Source of the DNA: Ascaris suum
Lineage: Eukaryota > Nematoda > Chromadorea > Rhabditida > Ascarididae
Direction of reading: 5' to 3'
Assembly (NCBI GenBank): GCA_013433145.1
Contig: CM024168.1
Span: forward strand, 10,858,184-10,922,183
DNA: 64,000 nt
In this document: in pieces, positions 47,101-57,299 of the stretch
How positions within the stretch are numbered: the stretch's first letter is position 1
Layout: every line of letters starts with the position of its first letter
The notes under the pieces: model-generated
Seen by the model: the letters and a program-made list of their open reading frames with translations, nothing else
Told to the model about the DNA's origin: nothing
Database searches by the model: none
Program-made: the position numbers and the translations under genes

Positions 47101-50100
47101 GTAGGTTGTGGGAGCGCCGTCATTTTCCCAACATTTGGAAATTTGTGCGATTTTGAGGATCTTCTATGTGTTAATTAGTGCATAATTTTGCGTTCCTTCA
47201 GTTGTCAAAAGAGCTTCGATTATACCATTTTCACAATTTTCCTCTATTAATTAATGCCTGGTATGAAAAAGCAAACGGTAAAGAAACTTTGCAATCCTGA
47301 ACCTTAAGCCCTTTATCCCTGGAAATCGCATCAAGCGTCGATCCCCGACGCTGATGCGCGGTCACTCTACGTGAATGATGGTACTTGCCGACATTGCACC
47401 ACGAGCTCATTTGCTATGCTATTTCAAGAGTCTTCTATTTGCCCGAATTAGCAGTATTGCATCAGTTTATCGTTTTTTCGGTCGTTAGAGAGGCTGCGAC
47501 TTATGCGCCGATAGTCACTCCGATTTTCCGGGCACAAACGATTCTTTAACATTTCTCTTTTCTTAGCATGTGCTGTTCAGACGAAAGATCCTTCAAATTG
47601 CATGAACTCAGTTCGGGCAAAGTGGCACTGAGTGAATATGTTTCATTGACGACAGTCGAATCTAAGTGCATCCACGGCAACAGGCATTTTTCATCGTTTG
47701 ATTTTTCCTACCACGCTACAATTACCGGACGAATGGTCCTTAAGATCGCATGAATTGCGACCAGTGCTCATGGGAAACACGGTTACGACTCCATCATCCA
47801 AAGGAATGGCCACGTTTCGATGCCAATAATTTAGGAGTCTCATAATATAGTCAACCACACTCGCGGCATCAATGACTGCGCAAATACATTGCAAGTGAAT
47901 AAGGGACACAAATGGCTGTCATAATGGGATATGATTTCCCATCAGCTAAATGTTCATCAGCCAACCTAGGAATAAATTCACTTAAACATACGGCCGACCG
48001 TTTCGAAGGATTGATGCACTATTATCGCCTAGAACCTATATTGCTTAGTGGACAACTGATGCAGAAAGAAACAGACAAACGGAGATCAGCTTGATGCACT
48101 GCGGTCATGAAAGAGAGTGCGGGGTGAGGAGGCGGATAAATTCAAGTTGAAGTTGCTTAGGGCAGCGACGGCCGCTAAAGTATCCTTTGGTAGTACCTGC
48201 AAAAGGTAGTACCTGCAGAGGAGTACAATATCTGCAGGTACCTGCAGGATGCATCTTTAATGGCCAAATGAAAACTCCTATGACTTGAATCAAATGAAAC
48301 CGAAACTCCACAACAGTTTGCCACATTTCCCCAGCGAGCAATACTGTCGCAAGCCATCTTAAAACGTCGCATCCACTCTTTCCTTCCTCTGCGCATGAAA
48401 ACAGCCTGACAGATGCGCCATCAACTCAGTTCTTCCAATTAACTCCTTCCAAATCTCTTCGCTTCTGCACCAACAGGAAAACAAAATCCCATTAGAGCAA
48501 GCTCCTGGCCTATAATCTGCAACTCTGTGCGGAATGAACTCAACATGATGAGCTATGTATCATTTTGACTTCGTCTTTCTTCTGCTTGATTATGAACATC
48601 TCGATAAGGTGAACGAGCGAAGAACCCACAACTCATCAAAAGTTTATTACAGCAACGTACATGAAACTATATTAAAAATGTCAATACAGAAATCAAAACG
48701 AGATAGTATGAATATGCAAAAAAAGGCCAGAAGAAGAACTCAAAGGATGGAAACTCGCTCCAACGTTAAAATGCTCACCAGGACATGAATCGTAAACATT
48801 GCAGTTAGATGATGCGTACATAGGTCGAAATATGCAGCCATTCTCACAACAATGATTGCGTCAACTTGATTGACAAGAAACAACCATATAACCTTCTACA
48901 AGTGACCGAATCGATGTAGGATCAGACAACGCAGAAAGTGTCATGGACGATAATCAGATAACGCAGAACAAGAACAGACCACAGTAAAAATGAAATATAT
49001 GTAATAATCCATGCAGAGGTTGGAAATTCACAATGTATGCAGAAACGCTGAATATACTGCAAAAGTGTAAAGGTATATCTCATATAAAAGGCAGAAGCAG
49101 CACGGCAACCTCACTTAATGGGTAATATTTACGGTCCGATTCGCCGAACATGTTCCACCTCCAGCTTCGAGCTGGATGCGCCGAACAAATTATCCTAAAT
49201 TTCCTAGTCTTGCTCATTTGATTTGTTGATTTGGAATGTATCCACCCGATTTTACGAGCTGTGCCTATGCAGCAGAACAAGGAAGATAGGGAAACTCCTT
49301 ACGACGCCAAAAAAACGAGTGGGAATTCTCGCCTCCGCGCTGGCAGCAGCAGGCGTACAATCTTAGCGGTGGTCTCAAATTTCTGTGATGCCCTGTGAAA
49401 CGGATTTCCCCATGTCTTCCATAGTTTGACGGCATTGAATTCGCAGGGATGCCATATGCCAAAAATAATGTTTTGGCTTGGCTGCTTTGGACTGAATGAA
49501 GTATTAAGCACGGTCGAACTTGGAGAATCCTAGCCGTCTCGCCGGTTACTTCCATGCTCCTGGCCTCGTTCTCTGCCGCTCTCTTTCGCTGACTTTTGAT
49601 GGCACTGTCCATTGCTTACAATACCTACATTTCTCTGCCGAAAAATTTACTTAGTATTTGTTTAAGCAAACAACACTTAGATGCGAAGGCCAAGCAGGCA
49701 ATACCCCTTCATTGAGGTCTTTAAAGCACACTTTTACCAAACTTTAAAAGCGCTATGGTTCATTATATTCTGCATGCGTATGTTTTTTGTTCCCCTTCGC
49801 GACACCTCTTCACAAAAAAGGCCATTTCAAAAGCACAATGATCCCACCACCTGGAAATTGTGGGTATTCACCCTGGCTGCGACACAAGAACTGATAAGTT
49901 TACAACGTTTTGCAGGGGGCGCATGATTCTTGATGGGGCGGTGTAATGTTCTCGATCTGCTGAACAGCGAACATCGACCTTCACACTGCTGTTCGCAACG
50001 TCTTCCCTCGGAACTGAAACATCTGTTCGCAGAATGTGGTAAACGAATGACGAATAACCAAACTCAGCAGACCAACAATACTGTGAAGGAGAATGGAAAG

Positions 50101-50793
50101 CGTGAACAGGCGACAACAAACGACTGGTGTCGTAACAGCGGAACGATAGGAAGTGAAAACATCTACGACAGAAAGGCAGGCCGAAGAAAACTGGTTAAAG
50201 TCTCATGATATTACTTTGCTTTTCACGACAACACTTTTCGACAAAAAACAATCACAACAGTTCATAGAGCAAACTGCTTGAACGGTGCGACTCGTGATTA
50301 CCTTCCTTCTTTCTTCTATTTGAACGGTGTGACTTGTGATTGCTTGATTCATTTCTTCCTTCATCGTCACGGCTGAATAAGGTATTGTTGAGGTCAGGTA
50401 GGTGGAAAATATTACTAACAGCAAAATTACCTAGCCAGGCATGCAAGACAAGTTCTCCAAAAGATAAACGTGAAAGGGTTGGCAGAAATTAATTAATAAC
50501 GTCGTTGATCAGTTGGGATATTATGTATGGTGTGAACAGTGTAAAATCGTGCACTTCAGGAATGCTCGCGAAATTAGCTAGCAAATCTACTCAGCCGAGC
50601 GCATTTGACCGCAGTGACTGCCCTTGCAGCACCTTTTTTAAACCCTGATATTAAATATTCGCAACGATTTCTTATCACTCATTCCACTGCGCTATAAAAA
50701 GCCTTTACTGAGACTGTGCATGCCAGTATCACGTACGACAGAGCATTCACGCATTCACCTTTTTTAAACAAACTCGACTCCAATAGCATCTGA
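47101..50793. other. interval without a secure gene
   Basis: Moderate-GC stretches at 47,560-48,100, 49,110-49,620 and 49,930-50,210 have long open frames on both strands without convincing splice sites, as dispersed repeats often do. A small cluster of CTGCAG/TACCTGCAG motifs lies at 48,190-48,250. A 22-bp motif around GAACGGTGYGACTYGTGATT occurs twice, at about 50,279 and 50,322. Confidence 0.35.
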
Positions 50794-51232
50794 TCAATTA
50801 AGAGTCTTCTTCAGAAAATTTGGAGGGCTTTCACAAAACTCCTGTTTCTCCTGTATTGTTTCTTGATAATTCGCTTCTTTCATCCCATTATTGGGGCATT
50901 GCATTTGACGTAGAACCTTCTTCAGCACTCCTACTGCAATAGCAGCTGCAAACAATGCAAAAGTTAAAGCATTCTTTCGTCTAGGTAACTGTGCTTTTTT
51001 CATTCAGGTTTCGCAAAATTGCATCAGGCTTATCTCGCTCCTTAGATCTCACGCGTACTTTCTTGCGCTCTCTTTTGGTCAAGTGACTACAACTAACGGA
51101 TGAACGTAGCGAGCGTGCAGCCTTCCCGTTTCTTCCCGTGGAACGATTAGACAATCCCTTATTCTTGCGTGGCACACTTGTCCACCGTAACCGAAGAGCT
51201 TTCTTCCTGCCAAACCCTGTCGCCTTTACCAT
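50794..51232 (-). CDS. two-exon gene for a small, very basic protein (124 residues)
   Basis: Exon 1 (51,232 down to 51,053) starts at ATG and encodes 60 residues rich in Arg/Lys (MVKATGFGRKKALRLRW ... LTKRERKKVR). A 64-bp intron with GTGAGA donor and CACAG acceptor lies in phase 0. Exon 2 (50,988 down to 50,794) encodes LPRRKNALTFALFAAAIAVG, a hydrophobic helix flanked by basic residues, then a polar tail (YQETIQEKQEF) and TAA. Without the intron both frames stop shortly after the junction, which supports splicing. The basic N-terminus could act in nuclear or nucleolar targeting or RNA binding, and the hydrophobic helix could be a membrane anchor. I recognise no family. Confidence 0.5.
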
Positions 51233-51366
51233 CTGTTATGGGTTTACTTTGATGTGATGAAATGAGGGGCTCATCGGTGTTGGCGCTGATCTTACACACG
51301 CTCTGAAAACGATGCTAGCTTCCGGCATGTTGTGCAATAAAAGTCATGGTTGTGACAAAGCGCGTG

Positions 51367-51644
51367 TGTCGCGTAAGGACGCGACAAATATACGTAAGAG
51401 AAAAAGGGGGGTTGCGGGGAAGAGGAGATGCGAGTCCCCGCTAAGCCTTTTACGAAAGAGACAACGACCCAGAGACGTCGAGAGTTAAATACACTTATAA
51501 AGAACGACAACAAAGGAGGAGGTATAGAATCCTCTCACAACAAAGTGAGGATTTTATGTTTCCTTTCTCACAAAATCTCTAACGAAATCTTCGTGTTCAC
51601 TTCGCTGGGATTTTGTTTTGATGGTTTCGCCGTTTGACGCGACA
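51367..51644. mobile_element. possible small terminal-inverted-repeat element
   Basis: The left end is TGTCGCGT, which with AAGG and ACGCGACA forms a perfect 8-bp stem hairpin, and the right end is ACGCGACA. The 278-bp interval is thus bounded by TGTCGCGT and its reverse complement. No target-site duplication is evident. The left end also resembles the start of the BEL LTR (TGTCGCG), so a solo or fragmentary LTR is an alternative. Confidence 0.35.
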
Positions 51645-51837
51645 GATGCTCCTCCCTATAGAAATGCAGCACTGTGCTAAAATTGGCACGGCTCACGCCA
51701 CCATTAACATGCCAAGGGCAGAAGCAGTGCCCCGATACTTCTTGCTTTAACGAATTTGGCAGGTATTTCAAGAATACTCTTCATTATAGTGTAGCGGTAA
51801 CAATAAAGAAATTTCTCAACATTCCTCTGAATATCAG

Positions 51838-53677
51838 CTAAGGTGCTCTTTCGAAATGTAGCAACCTCAAGAAGAGTATATTTGAAATTGTCGCGGCATC
51901 ACTTTCAATCGTCGATCGTTTATAAATGTAAAAAATGTAGAATGGCAATACAACAATCAGCAGACCGCACGTCGTGAAAAACCACATTGCGTAGAAAGAG
52001 AACTGATGGATTCCCGCTTCCTTATCGATGTCGTAAACTGTAGACAGAGTTGTATTACCACAGTTAGTAAATGTTTTAAGATGACACGGCGAGAACGAAC
52101 ACAGTCTTTGAGAGGAAGCTAGATTACGGCGTGATCATGGAGGATCTCTTACTCTAAAGACACAGAGATGAGCACATTCGAAATCGGCGGGTGAGAATTT
52201 GCAATTGGGAGGGAGATTTTCTGGGATATATTTTGGGAAAGAGGCATCGCAGACATGAAACAAATACGGACTTCAATGTTATGGTCTCCATAAACAAGCG
52301 GATCGTCACACATAACTTACCCACCAAACTGGCAGTGTTCCGGAATTGAAAGTGCAGTCAGCTAAGGACCTGAGAGCATTTCAAATGGGCGAAGAAAAGA
52401 CTTCTTCAAATCCTGAGTTTAAATTTATTTCTTTCATTTCTTTCCATCTAGGCACTTCTTTCATTAGCTGCGAAATGACCGACATCAATAACTTAAGGAA
52501 ATCTGTTGGCCCACAAGGAATAACTTTTCCATTAGATAAGTGACATTGTTGAGTGGAGTATCTAGTAGCGTAAGAATCTAAGGATGCCTAAAATGTAGCA
52601 GAAAGTAGCAAGGTTTGGAAGGCTCAAGTCTTTGAGCTCAGTTGCAGTTGACAATGTTTTCGAAGTCGAAATTTGTTCTCCTTGCAGCTCACCTTTCTCG
52701 CTTTAGGGATGACGGTGAACGGTGTAGTGAAACACGTGACTGTAGGCACATGGGAAATTGTTCGATTTCGGCAAGTGAATTTTATGCGTTGTTAGGTATA
52801 TTCTGACTAGTGGTGCTGCAAATTTGGCTGTCCAGGTTGCAGTCATGAAGCATACTTGATGATGTCGCTGTATCAAGCATCCCACGAAGATTGTTTCGTT
52901 CATGGAAAACTTCAAATCCATCAAAGAATGTGATGGCTTACAGAGAATGAAAGTTAAAAAACCGCTTTCCCCTTAAGGCGGCACTTCCACACCAACAACA
53001 TGTCCATCTCCTCGCTCGCAACACATTGCTGCTTACTGATGGTTCATGACAAACACGAAGCATGAAAGAACAACTGCATTTGTCGCGATATAACTGTCGT
53101 TGCACCAGTTGAACGCATGCGACACTATTAGACACTATTTGTGCGCATATGCAAAATTACAGGAATAATAAAGAGCCTACCTACAGTTTTCAGAATTCTG
53201 AAGAAATCAGCTATTGAATAGTATAGTTTACAAAAGCATTAGAAATTCGCTACTGGCATCTTCCGATTAGGGTATACCATACACGAACGAACAGAGTAGT
53301 GCGGCAAGATCGGACCACTGGCCCAGTTAAACATGGACGGTGGAGATGATTACCCTGGTTTTATATTGGATTCGTCTTCTTCTTTACTCTCGAAACGTGC
53401 CAATCCTCTATTCAGAGGGTGCATATGTAAAGCAAAGATCATTTTCGAAGACCTCAATGTCGGAATATGTAAAGGCAAAGACCTGCTGGCACATGGGCGT
53501 TCTTGATAATTTTGGAATGTATCGCCGCCGACCGGATCAGACCTTGAGGAAATGGTAAATTGCAGTTTCCCTTTAAAGCAGGAAAACTACAGACGACAAA
53601 TGCATACTCACGAGAAAACTCGTCTATCAAGGACAATCCGCCCAATTGTCGGTCTCTTTCGTCGACAACTGCTTGTC
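51838..53677 (-). CDS. multi-exon gene with Cys-rich segment and membrane segment, model incomplete
   Basis: Minus-strand blocks between splice signals, in transcription order: 53,677-53,612 (QAVVDERDRQLGGLSLIDEF, donor C/GTGAGT), 53,542-53,483 (LIRSAAIHSKIIKNAHVPA, same phase), 53,407-53,354 (LARFESKEEDESNIKP), 52,936-52,856, 52,680 to about 52,600 (EQISTSKTLSTATELKDL), 52,270-52,153 (Cys-rich: VCDASFPKYIPENLPPNC...FECAHLC, donor AGA/GTAAGAG) and 52,037-51,838. The last block has a strong membrane segment (FTTCGLLIVVLPFYIFYIYK) with basic residues after it, and stops at TAG. Blocks 1-2 and 4-5 join in phase; other joins do not, so exons are missing or boundaries wrong. A type I membrane protein is a reasonable guess. 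Family unknown. Confidence 0.45.
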
Positions 53678-54410
53678 CTAGATGACAGTTATTCGATATT
53701 CACATACCTCTGAAATATTGTCTGATTAAATAAACATAGAATCGCATGGTTCGTGCTCCCGCTGCGTGTGTTCTCTCGGACATTCTCACGGAGTTCTGCA
53801 AAAGGGTGCAAACGTGAGGAGTGAGCTAAATCAGCTCATAGTCAAAGAAAGGCAAATGAAGTATTCAAGGAACACTCTCTCAGAAACTCATACTCGGATA
53901 ATGACGTAGAATTTGGAACGCAAATGAAGACCGCATCTAATTCTCCTGATTTGTTTTTCTAATTATGAGATGTTGGCACCAAAAATGAAACCACGCATTG
54001 CGTACAGGCAGGCTGAAGTTGCTCCATAATGTACGTGCAGAAATGCTAATGATAAAAATACAAGGCACGGGATGCAACAGTGGCCATGCATGAGTAGGCT
54101 TGGCTAAAGGAATGTTTTCCTACGTCTGGATTCATAACGAAAAAATTCAAGCGCTGAAATTGCGCATACTGATGTAGCACATGCGTTGCCGCAAAAATTC
54201 TTTCTTTGCGTTCCTACTCTGCTGAACATAATTGTTGTTCTTAGGCGCATTGAAGGATTAGTTCGTCATTAAAATATCACAGATTTTGTTGCAATAACTG
54301 ACCTCAGATAAAGTGCTCCGACATATCAACAACCTGCACCGACAACTTCTTCTTGCACAGAATCGTCGATACAAATGTATCTTCCATTGCTTTCTTAAGA
54401 ACAAGACGTC

Positions 54411-54560
54411 TGTTGGGGTGGCGTTAACGAGCCAACCCAAGATATCTCTTTGTGATGAAACACTGACCTTTTGCTTTTATAGTGTTGTGTTTTCGCGTCA
54501 TGTCATTGTTTCGATTTGTACTTTGGATCGGCCGAAGCCTATATAAGGTGGGCCTCAGCC
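54411..54560 (+). promoter_or_regulatory. LTR U3/promoter-like fragment with TATA box and initiator
   Basis: Begins TGTTGGGG and matches 22,141-22,286 across its length to TATATAAGGTGGGC (TATA at 54,540). A TCAGTC initiator-like motif lies at 54,569-54,574, about 30 bp downstream. The layout is that of an LTR promoter. A second LTR-like block downstream, near 55,625-55,665 (TTCAATTATCCAAGTTTGAGGTGT), matches the interior of the BEL LTRs at 22,699 and 29,240, so the interval 54.4-55.7 kb may be one solo or fragmentary LTR. Confidence 0.5.
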
Positions 54561-54640
54561 CGTCGGAGTCAGTCTTATCCCTCGACTGCTCGCAGGCCGG
54601 CACCTCTGTCTCCTCGCGTCTACCCTCGGTCTCCTCTCAG

Positions 54641-54778
54641 CGATATCGCGGCTATGGATACAACAACGTCGACAATGAATGCATTTCTCACAGGGCTACT
54701 GAGATGAACGTTCTTTCACAAGTGCTATTTGCAGGACAAATCCTTTACAAGCTCCCTGATATGAACAACGAAGCGCGG
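54641..54778 (+). CDS. coding exon downstream of the LTR-like promoter
   Basis: After a pyrimidine-rich CTCCTCTCAG acceptor, a phase-0 frame of 46 codons ends at the perfect donor GCGCGG/GTAAGT. It reads RYRGYGYNNVDNECISHRAT then EMNVLSQVLFAGQILYKLPD, a helical, protein-like sequence. The same frame is open upstream to 54,482, so transcription from the LTR-like TATA without the acceptor would also keep it coding. It may be an early exon of the 56.2-62.6 kb gene, but the phase does not join directly to the exon at 56,185. Confidence 0.5.
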
Positions 54779-55309
54779 GTAAGTACGCCATGAACAATTC
54801 TGCGTTGAGATGTTTTAGCCACTAGTATTGGCGGTTCTTATGAATACGCTAGCGCTATGTACAACTGCACAGAGTGTCGCGGCTGCGCGCGAAGAAATAA
54901 AACAAGTGAGAGTTGAATAAAGATGCAAAATTAGTTTTTTGTAGAAGTAGTGAGAAAATTGGCAAACAAAGGCTGAAGTTGTTGACAGGCCACTCAGATA
55001 TGATGAGCACAAAAATGCATGAGCGAGCGGTACCAGTGGCACAAAGAGGCCTTTGTCTCCAAACCGCATAAAGACATAAAGCCGCTATAAACACATCTTA
55101 AAAGTCATATGCCTCAAACTAACGAAAAAAAAAACGCTTTTGGAGTTAAACAAAAACACGAGGAAGAGGCGGGGTAGCCATCAGAAGGTGTCAACAAGAA
55201 GGTCATATAAGCAAACCGAAAGTTTCGGCAATTGTTGAATACTAAATTTGGATCGGCTTTGCGACTCCAGCGTTTTTTCACTTATATGTGTGTGATGTGT
55301 TCCCTGTCA

Positions 55310-55625
55310 TACTGTAGTGTTGTGCTATGACAGTGTCTGATAAATATGCGAGTTGTTCTTTCGGGCTAGAATGTATAAGATCACGGACATCCCCGATAAT
55401 TATGTATGAGTTTTCTTTGTCACGTTTTTTTAATCTAAGCGCTGTTGTGCTACGCACATATCGGACATGTATGCGAATTGTTTAATCAAGTTATAATCTA
55501 TTAGCATATCACGCAATCTCCCATAATTAAACGTGAGTTTTCTTAGCCATGCTTTAATCTACCGTCATCATGTACGTCTCTGATAATCAAGTGTTCTTCG
55601 TCACGTTTTTTATTGTCTATATACG
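55310..55625. repeat. three diverged copies of a TGATAATTA...TTTTCTT...CACGTTTTTTA motif
   Basis: Related blocks near 55,396, 55,521 and 55,579 share GATAAT(T/C)A, GAGTTTTCTT and GTCACGTTTTTTA(A)TCTA. They are irregularly spaced at about 60-125 bp. They sit just before an AATAAA and the LTR-like block at 55,630, so they may be internal LTR repeats. Confidence 0.5.
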
Positions 55626-56184
55626 ATAATAAAGGTTCAATTATCCAAGTTTGAGGTGTGGTTCACAAAGCAGTGGCTAGGTGCACACGGGTCGTTGCAC
55701 AGCAGAATCTGATAGTGGTATTATAAAAGACGAATCACCTCAGCGCAAGTGTATATTCTTGGGTAACTGGCAGAGGCAAGCCAAAGTGATCATTGACGAG
55801 CGAAAGGCGTCAATATTTGTTACGGTGCGACAACCAGGCTGGTCGCAATTGAAAAGAGCTCATTGATCGGGAACGCCGACACCAGCGGTGATTGTGGTTG
55901 GATCGACGCCAGTGGACAAAGGGATAACTCGACGGTGGATCAGAGACGCCACACGTCAACACAGAACTGACAAAGGCAGATAGCGGAAACCGATCGGTGG
56001 CTCAGGCGACATCGATCAACAACAGGGACGTAGGCCTAATTTTTTAACACTAATCATATTTTTCGTGCTTTTTTCTTCACTTCTATTGTTTGTTCACGAA
56101 ACTTTGGGGACAAACTATCCTATCATACATTCAAAAATTGTTGACCATCTTCACACCTTCACAAAAATACAATCAACATCCCAG

Positions 56185-56364
56185 AAGGGGAGAAATAATT
56201 GAAGAAGTTGTAAATGGTCAATACACAGAGGGACTTGCGTCAAGCGCAGTTACGCTGAGCGATTTTGCACTGCAAATATTTCTGGCGTTAACTGCTACGT
56301 TGCGGACACCCGTACCATTTGCCGTTCGAGTCAATGCAGAAGAGAAGTCGTCAGAAATGACTCA
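56185..56364 (+). CDS. coding exon, possibly part of the 57.3-62.6 kb gene
   Basis: Acceptor ACATCCCAG and donor ACTCA/GTAAAG bound an open frame (phase 2 in, phase 2 out) of 59 full codons. It reads GEIIEEVVNGQYTEGLASSA, then SDFALQIFLALTATL, then VNAEEKSSEMT. Composition is clearly protein-like, with a helical hydrophobic part. It cannot join directly to the exon at 57,300 (phase 0), so either an exon is missed or it is a separate gene. No family recognised. Confidence 0.5.
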
Positions 56365-57299
56365 GTAAAGTTCCAAACGCATTGCGATAGAGAAGTTCGC
56401 GTAGAATTGTATAATGCATATCTGTGGGCAAACAAACGAATGATTAAATGAATAAGAAAATAAATGAGTAAACAAATAAGCAGCGAATGGAAATTAAAGA
56501 TGGCAAGAATGACGCTTCAGAATAGAACAATTTTTTAGGTTAAAAGATATAGTGAATGGAAATGTAAAAGGATGGATTCCCATCGTGGCAAGAATCAAGC
56601 GCATGTGAAACGAGAAAAAAAAAACGAAGAATTTACTGCTGAGAAGAGAGTTATGAACAAGCAGCGACCGCGTTTCAGCCCTTATCTGCTGACGCCCACA
56701 ATTGCGTTAAGCGCTAACCACTGACGAAACGCATAACCTTCGTTGCATAGACTTAGCTATGACTATAAGTGTAGTGGAGGTTTTATGATAAAGTACGACA
56801 AGATATGCAGGACAGCAGAGGAGAGATGTGGTGGAAAATAACGAATTCATGGAATAATAGTGTGACTAACCGACGGAGTATTGGGCTGTGAAAGTGAGCC
56901 TTTGCCTATGACTATGCTGCAATTTTTTCCTATTCTTTGTAACGCACCCAGTTTTAGAATTAGCTTAAATATAAAATAAAAGAAATGAAATAAAAAGGCG
57001 GAAAGCATCGAGAAAACAGCAAAATTTAGTGCAGCTATAATATCTTGCTAAAAGCGTGCGCCGTTAACCATGTCTTTGCTGCATAAACTTCCTCATCTTA
57101 CATATTTCCCTTCGTACAGTTCTATATGGCATGAATATGCAACGATGCCACTGTCTGTTCCGAGAATGTTCGCGCTGAAGCGCTTTTTCCGGAACGCTTA
57201 ATCTGAAGAGGTTTTTGAATAAGGCGTGTCGATATGGCCGTCTCAGCGTTAATTTCCATAACTTGCGTAACCTCAGTCGAAATTATCATACGTTTTTAG

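Noticed and set aside
49265..49612. 115- and 70-codon overlapping minus-strand frames
   Set aside because: Both are open without a start context or splice sites, and the sequence looks like a dispersed repeat; no domain is visible.
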